This document shows, one piece after another, positions 49,118 through 62,269 of a stretch of DNA of 64,000 nucleotides. The notes below the pieces were generated by a model. That model made no database searches. It worked only from the letters and a program-made list of their open reading frames with translations, and was not told where the DNA came from. The stretch spans positions 4,237 to 68,236 of the forward strand of contig KB311668.1 in the NCBI GenBank assembly GCA_000328365.1, given 5' to 3'. Both the position numbers and the translations under genes were made by a program. Source of the DNA: Capitella teleta (taxonomy: Eukaryota > Annelida > Polychaeta > Capitellidae). Position 1 is the stretch's first letter; the number at the start of each line of letters is the position of its first letter.

Positions 49118-51040
49118 TTTGGACGATATCTCGCCCAACTGTCATGTGACTAGAAATTTCTGCATTATATTTCAAGCATTCATAACAAGTTAACAGCCAA
49201 AACTCGCGAGACTCTAGTTGAACCTGAAATTGTTCCAACTTCCATAACTTTCAGGTTCTCGGTCGTGACATCCTTATCCATGCAGTGGGCCGGAATGAGG
49301 TTTTGACCTTGACGTTATGGTCCAAATTAAAGTTAAAAGAAAACCAGACCCCAGGTTAGATAACCAGATAAAATTGCAAACACTGAAAGTCACATGATCA
49401 CCACTGATCCCAATTCAAGTGGAGCAGCTATAGCTAATTAAGGGTTCGGCATTTCGTCAAAATGTGGCAGAATACTGTTTAACGCGATATAAGAATTAAT
49501 AATACAATTGTTTGTCAAACACATTTGCATGTTAATTTGCCATGTTTCATTAGAATCGGCGAATCTAAAGTACGTTGGTCTCACGGTCCTGTAAAAAAAG
49601 TATCTATAATCCTTTCATTGTATTTTAACGTTTCGGCAGAGTTTTACGTGACAAGACGATACGGGTTCAATATTATATTTTCCGGGAAGAGCACCACTTA
49701 GTCCAAATAGTGGAATTATGTAGTATCATGTTGAAATTATGAGTATTATCAAAATTATAATTAAAATAGAGTGATACAATTATCCACATCTGTGCATATA
49801 TAATACGAGGGTTGTTCGAAAAGTTCTCGGTCGAACATAGAACCTGCTATATACCAGAGACGTGTGATTTGGGTAGATATATACCTAATTAGGCATCTGT
49901 TGCTGCCTTAAAGATCAACCATAATGCCCGAGATAATGCCAAATTCACGAAATACAAGGTGCAACGTGTACATAGTAATAAAATTAATGAATTTATTCAC
50001 AATAATCAACAAAGAGATGTGTTTAACTATTAAATGTAGTATAATGGAAGAAAGTTGACGCAGCATCGAATTCTTCGACTGTCCGTCTGACTCGTGCGTG
50101 ACCTGCCGTAGGTAGGCAGGAGTTTAATTACCCAAGGACATGGTACCACAGTAAAGTATTAAAGATAAAAGTCACAATAACCATAGAAAACAAACTGCAG
50201 ATGAAGGTAGTGTTGCCCAGGCCCTGCCCTGTACATGTAGTCAATCGAATCATTCTCGCACTCGTCTCATCAATGGCGACATGAATACATGAATATGGAA
50301 TCAGATATATAGTCATCATCCCTGCATGGATCGAATTTCTCAGATGTAGGCCTACACAGTCGATAAATGCCTTCATGAAAAATTGCACTCGTGCAACGAT
50401 GAATAATTACATGGTTTCTTTTTTCTGTCCCTCGATTTTTGATTTAATAATGATGAGCAAGCAAGTGCAATCAATGACATCCGCACTCTAGAACCATGAA
50501 GTCATGTGAGTCTGTTTACGCTGTGAGCGACCGGGAGGCGTGAGTATTAATTTCTGCTCTGCGTATATATACCCTTGGAACAATAAATCATGGAGTAATT
50601 CAACAAAGGTTACAAGTACAAGAGAATCATGCGCACAATTCGAACCTACAAAAAAACAGTAGGCGCCATATAACCTACGCGCCCGTGATTATCAACCTTA
50701 TGACTCACAAGCACTTTCTACAAGAATGCCTATGGAGTGTGCGCATGCATGACATACTTATATCTGTCACCACGCGCTTGCCATAACTTTTATCGATTGC
50801 CCACCGCACTAAGAACTAAGTCTTTCTAGTTCGAAATGATTTCAGTTAAGTGAAGAACGACCTCGTAGGTCACACCGTCAAGGCCAGTGCACCGAAGTCA
50901 TTTTGCATTTAGACTCATTTGCCTTAGCTGTATTGACGCATCGATCTGTACTCGTCGATCTAAGCTTCCCCTGATATCAATCAATTGTAAGTTCGTTAGA
51001 TTAGTTGGGACGTGATCGCTGTTTTCATAGAACATACTGA
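49118..51040. other. Intergenic with a mariner-like end fragment
   Basis: 49804-49832 reads TACGAGGGTTGTTCGAAAAG and onward, the typical terminus of mariner-family transposons. No matching opposite end was found. Nothing else recognised. Confidence 0.5.
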
Positions 51041-51241
51041 AGAACAGGAACTTTTCGCACCGCATTAAATTTTCGCTTTATTCGCGGTCACGATCGACAG
51101 CGAAAATTAGATGCCAGCGAAATGTTTCTGTGTGATATTATACTGTATGACCCTGAGCTTGACCGCGAATAATTGGTGCCGTGAATAAAGGCCTGAGCCA
51201 TAAAACCGCGGAAATTGCAGTGCGCGGAAAGTTCCTGTTCT
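51041..51241. mobile_element. 201-bp MITE
   Basis: Inverted ends AGAACAGGAACTTTTCGC and GCGGAAAGTTCCTGTTCT (one mismatch), with Tc1/mariner-like short length and further CGCGGT/ACCGCG internal symmetry. Target duplication uncertain. Confidence 0.6.
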
Positions 51242-51372
51242 ACAGTAATGATAATAATGAAGTTAAGCCGATAATAGAAATATACCTGCCTGTATAGTGT
51301 ATACATGTTATAGATCAGATAAGATGAAAAAGAAAAAAACTTAATTAAACAAAAACATTAAAAATATATATA

Positions 51373-52004
51373 CAGTCAAAGTTCGCTATTACGAACTCGG
51401 ATATCTAGAACTTCTGATTATATAGAACTATTTTGGAGATCCCCCGCCAGATCCTTATCTTTCAACGTACATTGCAGCTTCATCGGATAATTCGAACTGC
51501 GCATTGTTCGAACTTCCAGTTAATAGGAACCAAATACCCAGTCCCCTGAGCAGAGATGACTCCTGCGATTACGAGCTCACAATAGCAAAGTTCTACAATA
51601 TCCGCTCATCAAGCCATTGTGGACTATTTGCTAGTCCATCCCTCGCTCGCTTTGCTTCGCTATTTCACACCTATTCGATATCAGAGCATTGCGAGAGCCG
51701 CTGTTTTCGAAGTGCCTTCACCTTTTGTCTCAAACGAAAGGTTAAATAAACAATTAAGCAAGCCGTTAATTAAACTGTTATCTCAAATTGAAATTGCGGT
51801 GAAGCGAGGGAGACCAACATTGCGGAGCAGGCGACCACAGCGCGCAGCCTTTGACGCAGGCGATTACCGGACTACGAGTAGGTTACGTACATTATGATCA
51901 TGTCAGCGTGGAACAAGACGGCAGATATTATGCTACATGTTGATTAAAACAGAGAGCGGCAATGTAGCGAGCGATTCGCAAGTGCTCCAGGGTGCAGTTT
52001 ATTC

Positions 52005-52035
<31 letters not shown>

Positions 52036-52443
52036 GCATTACTAGTAATTGCTTAGCAAGCAGATGAGAGCACAAGAACTGGTCATGTAGTCCGTTATAT
52101 TAGTATATAGGTATACTGAGCGCCACACGTTGCCTCTCCAGCTGATCAATTATTTATGTCGAGATCTCACCATGAATTCATAAACTTAACGTTTTAAACA
52201 ATGAACACTAGATTATGTGTTTGTTCTAACAAATATTATAATGTTATTACTTATAAATTATGTTCTATTACAATTGGATTGGCTCAATTTAAGATATGCT
52301 GAATACTAGTTCATTACGCAACAACATGAATCATAACGTATTTACGGCATCGAGGATTTTTTTTTTTCTCGCATATATAGAACTCCTGATATTACGAATG
52401 AATTTTCATGGCCCTGAAGGTTCGTAATAATGAGCTTTGACCG
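51373..52443. mobile_element. Non-autonomous pogo/Tigger-like DNA transposon
   Basis: Inverted ends start CAGTCAAAGTTCGCTATTAC and, on the other strand, CGGTCAAAGCTCATTATTAC, each preceded by a TA target site. The subterminal region repeats ATATAGAACT on both sides. This end type is that of pogo/Tigger elements. The inside shows no full transposase, and a poly-T tract lies near 52010-52035. Confidence 0.7.
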
Positions 52444-52445
52444 TA

Positions 52446-53923
52446 TGTATATTTTTGTGCGTGTGACACGCACATGCATAATAATTTCATGTGAACACCT
52501 ACGGCTTAATAAGACAATGAATAAATTGGAAGCAACCTATAATTCGTTCATTACACTTCGAGAGAAAACAACATAATTTGTATTTAATATACTTCCTCAT
52601 TTCTAACTAACTAAACTGGCATACTAAGAATGCTAAAATGATTTCAGATATAAATTATGCCACAGCTTATATGCACACCGCACATGACAGTATTGGTAAA
52701 AAAAAAAAAAAAAAAAAAAAGTTGAGAAACTCCATTTATGCACTCGGAAAAAAAATCAGATGAGTGCCAGCCTCAAATCGAGGAATCAAGGACCTGGTTT
52801 TACATTGCACCATAATCTCATAATTGCTGTCATATATACATTTAATTGCACCCTGCATGCATGTCTCTGCATGTATGCATTAACCACATGTAGATAATCA
52901 AACCCTTAATTAGTATGCAGATTTATTCACTTGATACTATTGATTAACCGTGTAAGACCTCGTGCATCATTACTGCCAACATGCATGCACAGCATCAATG
53001 GCATTATGTAATGCAGAAATTCCGGAACCTTGTTATGGAGCGCCCAGTTCAGAGGGCGCTGGAATGAATCAATACGGTATGCAGCCACTTGACATAATAA
53101 ATGCGCAATGGAAATTTCTCCTGCATCCGATTCCTCCGAGGGGTGTTCCCACATCGTATAGTGAACCCTATGACATTAAATTCATGTTTACGAGTCTCTT
53201 TCATTCATGATTCACCAATGTTATACTTTTTTATTCCAGCGTTCACTGGTTTTTACCTGTTGGCAGAATGCATGTAAACAAGAAACCACGTGCTCGGTCT
53301 ATTTATAGAAACATAACAGCACTGTCCTCGCCGTGTAGCAATGTTTATGTTTATGTGCAGAAAACGAAATCCTGGAGACGCAGTTCGCAGATCTCTCCAA
53401 ATATGATGACATATCAAAGTAAATGATTTAACGTGTTATATTGACAAGTTAAAATTTTATTTATAGTATTAGTATATTTCCAGCGATCAGCGATCGTGTC
53501 AGTGACTGGCTCGCAGCCAAACACTGAAACAGCGAGCGAACACGGCGCTTATATAACAGCGCAATCAGCTGATCGGGGTGCTGTCACTGCTGGGCATAAT
53601 AGACGAATAAGAACGCATTGAAAGTCACTCATGGAGACGCAGTTTCGAGCAGATAGACCATACAAAAGGAGCAGACCCCACTGGAAAACCAGCTTCAGCA
53701 TCCAACTGCGGATGTCGAGCGGGAATTCAAGAAGAAACAGTGAATTGCATTCCAACTGCGCATTTCTTTGACAGGCATCGGCCATTGGAAAAAAACCCGA
53801 TATACGGACCCTCTCCTGCGGACTTCTGTGCAAGTACTTGTTGATGCGATATAAGAAGAGGGTTCCCTCCAAGTACGATATTCATTTCTACATCACCGCT
53901 GGCGGTGTTCATCATATTCGACC
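52446..53923. other. Intergenic, upstream of the phosphodiesterase gene
   Basis: No gene recognised. A poly-A run lies near 52699-52720. Likely holds the promoter and 5' UTR of the downstream gene. Confidence 0.4.
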
Positions 53924-56900
53924 ATGGAGACATATTTTGTGAAGCGCTCTTGGATCCCGAAACCAGGCATCCACGATGAGACGGGCCCCTTGCACGACGC
54001 CTCGATGCTGAGGGTGATGACGTACAACATCCTGGGAGATGCCTTCATCAAGGAGGGCGAGTACACGTACTGCCCTCCCCAGATCAGGTTCATGGGCGGC
54101 AGGCATGACCGCATCCTCCAGGAGGTCCTCTACGTCAACCCAGACGTCCTCTGCCTTCAAGAAGTCTCGAGGCCTCACTTTGAAGAAAATCTGGAGCCGG
54201 ATCTGTATGATTTGGGATATGAGGGGATGCACGCCTCATACAAGGACGAAAATAAGGATGGGTTGGCCATCTTCTACAAGACCGAGAGACTGCAGCTGAC
54301 TGACCAGAAGGCGTGTCCAGCGTTAGGCTGCATGCAGCGATATCTAGAGGTGCGTGAGGTCTTAATTGATTTGCTTTAATTTTGATTTCATCTTCTGTAA
54401 CGTAAACTCAAGTTGTGTGTAAACTATTAAACATGACTGACTGAACATGCAAGTACCAATTGAGAGATATGAGTTAATAATTTCACTTGAATGCATGGTA
54501 CATGAAATACTTAATTGTCTGTTATCATAAATATGCGATTACAACGTATCAATGTGCGATTACAACGAATCAATGCATTTCCTATACTAATATAGTATGT
54601 TGTTAATTAAAATTAAAGCCCTGAGTCATTTCTATGAATGATTTATCCATGAAGTGTAGTAATTATATAATGCATCTGAGTCGATAATTCACCTTCGATA
54701 CTGATGATGTGTGTCGTGACTTCTAGGGATTTCTGGGAAGTTATCTTAACGGTTTGTTGATCGTACTTTTAACCTCCGATTTTTCAGGAACGGCACCACT
54801 ATAGCTTAGCCTGTGCTAAATGGAAGCAACCATGCTGATATCACTCTAGCTCTGTATCAGCACGATGTATCGGCACAAAGAATTTGAATTAAATTGCCAT
54901 TCAAGTATCCCATGAGACATTAAAAATTCGCCTGATAGGAATCGCCGAACTTCAATTAAGAAGGCCCCAATCTTTTCAATTATAAATGCCACACAAAAAC
55001 ACATGCATTAATTATATCTAATCAAGTTTACCTTCAAAGGCAGATATTCAGGGGCTACAAATAAAATGTGGTTCACAAACGTTAGCTTAAAATATCCTTT
55101 AAAAAAAGACAGTAAGATCATACTTAGATCACTAGAGTGAACAGGATTAAGAAATTTTTAGATTACGGAACACTCGAGAAATTAATACACTGTTTTATAT
55201 CGTCAAAGTTGGACTATTGTAACTCACTATTTTTAGGACTGCCTGCCATTTATATCAAACGACTCCAGCGAGTGCAAAATGTTGCTGCGAGAATTTTAAC
55301 AGGCACGCTTCGGCATGAACATATTACCCCGGTTTTATTTCAATTGCATTCGCTGCCAGTTGAGGCCAGAGTGAAATTTAAGATACTTATATTGATTCAC
55401 AAATGTTTTTACCAAGTTGGCCCACTCTATTTACGTCATTTAATTGTGAAGGAAAGCTCTCAGAGAATTTTACGATCAGTCGATCATGATCTTTTACATA
55501 TTCCTTTTACAAATTCTTCACTAATTTACGAACGAGCTTTTAGCGTGGCTGGCCCCCGCATGTGGAACTCACTACCACTCAATCTACGAGCCATTGATAA
55601 TGCGATTGTTTTTAAAAGACATTTAAAAACTCTTCTTTTTACGGAATGTTATCAGGATTTTTTATAAGTGTTTCACTTTGGTTTTATTAATTTCATTTTT
55701 ATCCATGTCATTATTGTTTCTATGTAAAGAGCGTTTAGAGCATTTTTATGGATTTTACGCTTTATAAAATAAATTTATTATTATTTTTATTATTATTACT
55801 TCTGGAAACCTAATTACCGGTATTCTCGATAAACTGATTAAAATATGATAGTGCCTTCATAACTTGCATGTTGAGTCGTGTCTTGTGGTCGTGGGCAATG
55901 GGCAGTCTAGGACAGACATATATGCCTCGCTATCAGATTACATGAATATGCATGATTTATATCCCCCCCCCCCGCCCCGGGATGGGATTTTTTTAGATGT
56001 ACGAACTTTTGACACATGAATATTAATAAGGTTCACATTTAGCCAATCAGCTTCGGCGTGAATATTAAACATTTCAACATAAATAATACTTAGTAAACAG
56101 TTCAACAGAATAAAGATATAAAAAATATCTAGGCCCTATTTTTATTGCTGCATGGTGGTGTGATGTTTAGGTGTACTTCTCAATTAGTAATATATTCGAC
56201 AGTGAACTGTTTCATTTTCACTAAATGCACTCACTCACTTCGCAGAACGCTGCCGTAGTATCATTTTGTTACTTGCACAGTTGGTTAAATAAGTTCATGG
56301 AAAGAGACATAAATTTGTATTGTTGAAATTCTATGACCGAAGTGTAAAACATATTTTCATCACTATCGTTTTAGTATAATAATGCATGGTAGAATAGAAT
56401 AATATTACACGCATGAATTAAAATGAGCCAAAGTGTTACTAGTACATTGTTACAGCCATTGCGACAAGTACAACACATCGATCGCGATGAGACGATGACC
56501 CTTATTGGTCGAACACAGAGCTTGGTCCTAATTGGCTAAAGTTGTACCTCATTAATATTCATGTGTCAAAAGTTCGTACATTAAAAAAAAAATCGCCCCC
56601 GGGATTTCGCATATATGTGTAAATGATTATAATATATACCAGTACAGCTAATCCGTTAGATTACAAACTAGTACTAGTACTACATGTACCGGTATATAGA
56701 AGGGTACATAATATATGCTACTCCAGTCACCATAAACCCATAAAATATATCGGCTAACCAGTTCCCCTTTAATTAATTGAGTGTTCCCCTGTTACATAAT
56801 CCTGTATCCCGTCGATCGCCTTCTTCCTTCATGCAACATTCATTGCATCATATGCAACCGACGTAAATTGCGGTATAGTGCGTATATTGCCAACTGCCAT

Positions 56901-58213
56901 GCCACATAGATATAGAAAGAAGCCTGTACATAGCTGCACTCATTTTCCACGAAGGGTTTCAGTCCCATTGCAGTCATGAATCAATTCAACGCCCTCAATA
57001 TATCTCACGTGTGATGATGGGTGAAATTAATGTATCGAATGAGATTGTGCCGTGGGAATGGAGACGTTTTCCCTTCCAAAGATCCACCGGCAATGATGTT
57101 GAACATACATGTTTCTTTTGTGCTGCACGGTAAACATAACTAAATGTTCGCAAACCTTGAGGCCGACGCGCTGTCTCGGATCTCTGTTCGATCGAGTAGT
57201 GCTTTCGATAATGCATTCGTAATTTACTGTGGATCTTCTGGTGGGATTTTCTTGCGTCACCGATTTTCGCGGCGTAGTTGAGCAGAGCGCATGCTCTTTT
57301 AGCCTCTATTTATTCCCATCTCCTGTGGAACTCGTGATGCGGCTGGAAGCAAAACATCGCTTCCGTTCGTACCTCACGCGGTGCATACGGGGTGCTTCAC
57401 CTCAGTAGTTACACCACGTTTACCGCTTGGTCTTTGTTCGTTTGTCTAGTTAGATTTAATTTATTTTAATTTATTTTAATTAAACAAAAAATCTGTCTTT
57501 TCCTAATTTATTTTGATTAAAATAATCTCTTTTTTTTTCTTTTTTCTTTTTTTTCTTTTCTGACTCGATTTCTGCCTTCATACAGCGAGCTATATATCTA
57601 GGACACGAATAATATATAAGGAGTTATTGCATGGGTATGTATATACACGCGTTCCGAATGGGACTTGATTGATATCAAGGGTTTTCGTGTAAAATATTTC
57701 GCCCGAATTCACCCAATTAGCAGACAGTTAATTGTAAGCTAATGTCAGTAATGTGATGAAATTGATATTGGCCTACCTTTAACCATAACCATGTATATCT
57801 GTAGTGAGTGACAAGTGTGAGGTAGCTAGGGCCAGGCAGTGGAGCCTATAGAATTATATAGAAGTGGACTGCGATGGCACAAGCGCCAGGTCATGTTGCG
57901 CGAGGACAACCCTCGTGCATTGTATAGACAACATGGTCACTCATGTGAGCTCACGAGTGAACACAACACGAACCACGAGGTCATGGGGGTTGAATCATCT
58001 GACTGTGATACATGTTTGAGTTCACTGAACTCGAATGCTTCGATCACTCGTGTGGTGTTGCATAATTCACTCATGCATGGTGCCTAGCTGGGATATGCTA
58101 TCTAAAATTAAATTAGGCCACCAGAATTATCATATGGGATGTTATAGTTCTGTAAATTATGCATATCTTTGATGTGGGTATAATCGCTCATGACATTACT
58201 GTTCCCCGTATAT

Positions 58214-58306
<93 letters not shown>

Positions 58307-60695
58307 GATCTAGTTCACAGCAGATTACATAACTAAGTATGTTGGGGTCTAAATATTTTAGTTTTCCTTGAGTACGTTATATAACTTTTATGATGTCAAC
58401 AATCAGCATCCAGGACCCGTGACCTGCAGATTCAGACATGATTCATGTCAATGACATGCAAAACAGACGTTGGTCTATCTGCTGGTTCTATAAATTTGCA
58501 ACATAAATTATTGATTGTATATAAATACTTCAATCCATATTCGTATCTAGCTGTGTGATTTATATACAATTAATAATTTCGTAATTTAGATTTGCCTGGC
58601 CACTATTTTATTTCTTCTGCATTTTCTTGCCATTGTAACATACATGACAGAAAGGAGAGCAATGAAGATATGGAAGGAAATTTGAAACGTGTTTTGCAAT
58701 GCCAATAACTAAAAGTACTTATAATAATCAACTGAATGTGATTTTCTGAATTTCTTTCACAGAAATACACGAACGTGACCGAGGCTGACAAAGCAGCCAT
58801 CTTGCACCTGGCAGAGAGGAGTCAGGGTTGTCTGTTAGCAAAGTTCCAGCAGAAATCGAGCGGCAGAAGCATCAGCATCGGAAACATCCACATCAAATGG
58901 ACCATGTTCAGCCTCCCTGGTCTGGCCTGCTTCGAGGTGAACGCCCTCTCTCTCTCATTTCCCCTTTCTGCTTCATTTGTGAAACAGATTTCAATGAAAG
59001 CAGAAAGAAATCTTGAATTAGGGTTTGGCTGGAAGTGCTACTTTATCTTATCAAGATGTTGGTTTATGAGGAAGTCGGCTGAGTGTTCAGCAGTGAAGAT
59101 GTTGAGCAGCTCTCAGCTGATGTCGCCCCCACCCCTAGCTCCTGTTGCATTGTATGTGTGCTGATTGCTACATGCATAAGATATGAGAGGGAGGCTGAAG
59201 AGGAGGTGCAGCCATAGATGACAGCTCCTCCATCTTTTCTAGGGCACTCTCTGTCAGATTTTGCTTCAGAGCTCCTCAAATTCTGCCTTTATTGCTACAT
59301 GAAATGGCATTTAGTGTTTCTCTTTTGGGCTGCTTTATTTATAGCATTCTTTTTTTCCTTTTCTTTTTCTTTAATGAGAGGGGGCGAGGGGTTAGTCGTG
59401 GAAATCTGAGCTGTGTCTCAGATTGCTAACTAGTTTTTTTTCTCTTCTTTTTTCTTTTCTTCCCCTCCCCTTCACATTGGCACCTGGACATTATAGGTTT
59501 GATGTAGGGGGAGAGGGTAGTGTTGAGTCAAGCACCTTAATTAGCCAAGGTCCCGAGTGGTCTGTACCAATTGCCCTCCTTCGGAGTGAACAAGCAAAGT
59601 ACTCGACCACAATTTTTCCTTGAAATTAGCATGCCTACGAATTTTCTCATGCGATCACAGTTAATCTCCTCTTTATAATAATGTTATTAATTTAAAATAT
59701 TCTAGAAATGAGTTCTGAATTGTACGTTCTGCAGGCAGCATCAGCCGTGCATGCACTGAAGAAATTCTGCGACTCTGATGGAAGTTTTGTTCTGATGGGC
59801 GACTACAACAGCACCCCTGACTCCGCCCCCTACGCTCTGACCAATACCGGAAACATTGACGTGGAAGCCATGCGCCAACTGTGGAGTCGTTGGCCTCAGT
59901 TCCAACTGTACCCCTGGCAGGAGCATGACGTACACTCACAACCCAACACCACCTACTCTGTTCCTTGGAGGGAGGTCAACACGAAGTCTCTGGTGAGCCT
60001 CTTCTCAACCCTGCAATCTCTGAGCTCATCATTTCTTTGTCTTCAGACTGCGCAAGAACTGAGTGCTGATCGCAAACTGATGAAGCTTCTCACCAACATA
60101 ATTCAGACGAACACTCCACTGAAAAGTGCTTACTGCGCTGTTCTGGTGAGTGGAGTTACTCCTGCTGCTGCATGAGTTGCTCTTGAGTTTGACGTCTGTG
60201 GTCAACTGGATCTGATGACATAACTAGTTAAATAATGGATGTAATAGTCCATGATGTAAATAACCTTTTTTGGATGACTTTAGATGCTCATGTTTCACGT
60301 TTTGGCTAGAAATTCTCTCAGAATGATTAATTATACTATTATGAGGTATGTGTCCGCTATAGTCCCTCGAAGTCAAAAGATCCTTGAAGCATGATGATCG
60401 TTGATAAATGTTTACATGTATTTTGTGTCATGACCAATGAGATATGTCTGAGTCATAGGTTTCCTCGTCTTTGCAGGGCAAGGAGCCAGAAATAACCAAC
60501 TGTGAAGCATACGCTTGGCCAGGCTACGTGCATGAATTGTGCCTCGACTACATCTGGTACACGAGGGAAAGCATCGTGCTTCAAAACGTCCTCAAAACTC
60601 CCTCGAGGGAAATTGTGCGACAACAGCACGGTCTTCCTTCCGACCACTTCCCTTCGGACCACATCTCTTTGGCGGCCATCTTTAAACTGCTCTGA
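53924..60695 (+). CDS. CCR4/Angel/nocturnin-type endonuclease-exonuclease-phosphatase family protein
   Basis: Five in-phase exons: 53924-54349, 58763-58936, 59735-59992, 60047-60145, 60477-60695 (391 aa, TGA at 60693). Family motifs in order: MTYNILGDAFI, DVLCLQEVSRPHF (catalytic Glu), GLAIFYK, GNIHIKW (His), FVLMGDYNSTPDS (Asp/Asn) and PSDHFPSDHISLAA (final Asp-His). All metal-binding and catalytic positions expected in EEP phosphodiesterases are present, so the enzyme is probably active. Members remove poly(A), 2',5'-linked or cofactor phosphates; which substrate applies cannot be told here. The start has a strong context (ACCATGG). A 4.4-kb first intron carries a LINE fragment, a MITE and an (ATT)n run; the other introns are 54 to about 800 bp. 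No N-terminal leader or zinc finger is seen. Confidence 0.88.
55090..55800 (+). mobile_element. LINE fragment (CR1/L2-like ORF2 C-terminus)
   Basis: The frame 55137-55667 reads SKLDYCNSLFLGLP, LQRVQNVAARILTGT, HITPVLFQLHSLPV and AFSVAGPRMWNSLP, the conserved region after the reverse transcriptase in CR1/L2/Rex-type LINEs. An (ATT)-rich tail follows to about 55800. The copy is 5'-truncated; it lies in intron 1 of the phosphodiesterase gene, same strand. Confidence 0.85.
55975..56603. mobile_element. MITE with long inverted ends
   Basis: About 95-bp inverted ends: the left one contains ATGTACGAACTTTTGACACA then TGAATATTAATAAGG. The complement of the right one contains the same first block and TGAATATTAATGAGG. 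Outer edges begin CCCGGG. No coding capacity. Target duplication not resolved. Confidence 0.7.
58217..58305. repeat. (ATT)n microsatellite in intron 1 of the phosphodiesterase gene
   Basis: About 30 uninterrupted ATT units. Confidence 0.95.
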
Positions 60696-62269
60696 AATTA
60701 ACGCTGCTTCAGTATGAATATTTTGTCGCCCGTCGGATGCTTCTTAATCTTGTAACATCTGCCCTTCAAATTGTCATCAACTTAATTCTCAACTTAGCCA
60801 TACACTCACAGTACTTAGATGTGAATTGAAGAACTGATAACTTTGCTTTGACCGTTGGTGGTGGAGAAGTCGTTGTGTTGCACCCTGAACTTGTGATTCA
60901 CTCTGTGATTGGCTGTTTTTATTGTATTATTGTTTTTTAATGGTTACAATGGGAATGTGAAGTTTTAAATGTAGAATGCTGCCAATTCATAATCTAACAT
61001 TTATTTCATATTCCGTTCGTGTTCTTTGAATTTCTGTGGATTTAATTCATTCCTATATTTTTTCTTCTTTTAAATTTTGATTATATTTGAATATGTTGTG
61101 TTTTCTTATGAAGAAATTATTTTAAGCAAATTGCATGGTTGGTATGCATAATTATTTCTTGATGTTTTTTGGGTGTTGTAATGAAATCTTATGAGTACAT
61201 ACTCCTACATATATTCATGAATCATTAGATGATTATTGTCGATCACATTGAATTGACTGAATTCATGAAATCCATATCGCTGGGATCAATAAACTATATC
61301 AATATAATCACTCAGCTCTTGTTTACTTCCTTATTAAATATTGTACGCAAATCAGAATGAAATATAAAAGAAATTGTAATATAAAAAGTTTTAATTATTA
61401 TTCATCAAGTGTATGGAAAAAGAAAAAGAAAAAAAGGTATTCGTGAGTAGACATTGGAAATAAAATAAGTTATAAGAATAAAGTTTTATATACATGCAAT
61501 CCTGTTAATTGAAATAAAAATAAATAGGAATTATATGTGAATAAAATAAAAAATATAAAGAATACTGAGTCATTATGCATAGATTATCATATCACAATGT
61601 TAATATCCTAGGCAGCAAATTTTTATCACAAGATAATAATATCACATAAATGAATTCCCATAAAAGGAAAACCATTGGTTTGAAGCTACAAATTAAATAA
61701 TAATTAAATAAATTCACTCTATTAGTAATACATATCCAAGTTATTAAATAATTAAAGCAAATTAATGACAGGAGTACATCAACAATGAGCAAAATTTGGT
61801 GTGATTGTGCATCATTTGGCAGTAGGAGTCCTGTCAATTATAACCTTGCAATGGAAATGAATACCCGGTAAGCTTATTGCAATATTAATTAATGTCATAA
61901 AATACATCAATCCATCTGTACCGGGATGATGCATTGTGCATAGAGTTTTGATTTCACTTTCCCGAGAGCTATTATTTTGTATAAGGAAGGCTAATTAACT
62001 TTATATGCACAGATTAAATTACCTACTGGTACTTATTTTACTTTGATTGTGATTGGTATTGAAGCGTAAACATAATATTTACGAAATACATACATCCTGA
62101 ATAATTAAGTGATAATTTGATGAGAATTAAGCCATGGCAACCCATGGCCGAAATTTCACCTTAACAGCAAACAATTCTGCATAACTACATTAATTTTGCC
62201 AGATGCAACAACATAGTGGTGTATCCGGAGTTAAATTTAGAGCCACTTAATTGTGCCTTGATTAATAAA
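60696..62269. other. Intergenic, tail-to-tail
   Basis: 3' flanks of two converging genes. AT-rich, no gene seen. ATCAATAAACTATA near 61286 is a possible poly(A) signal for the upstream gene. Confidence 0.4.
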
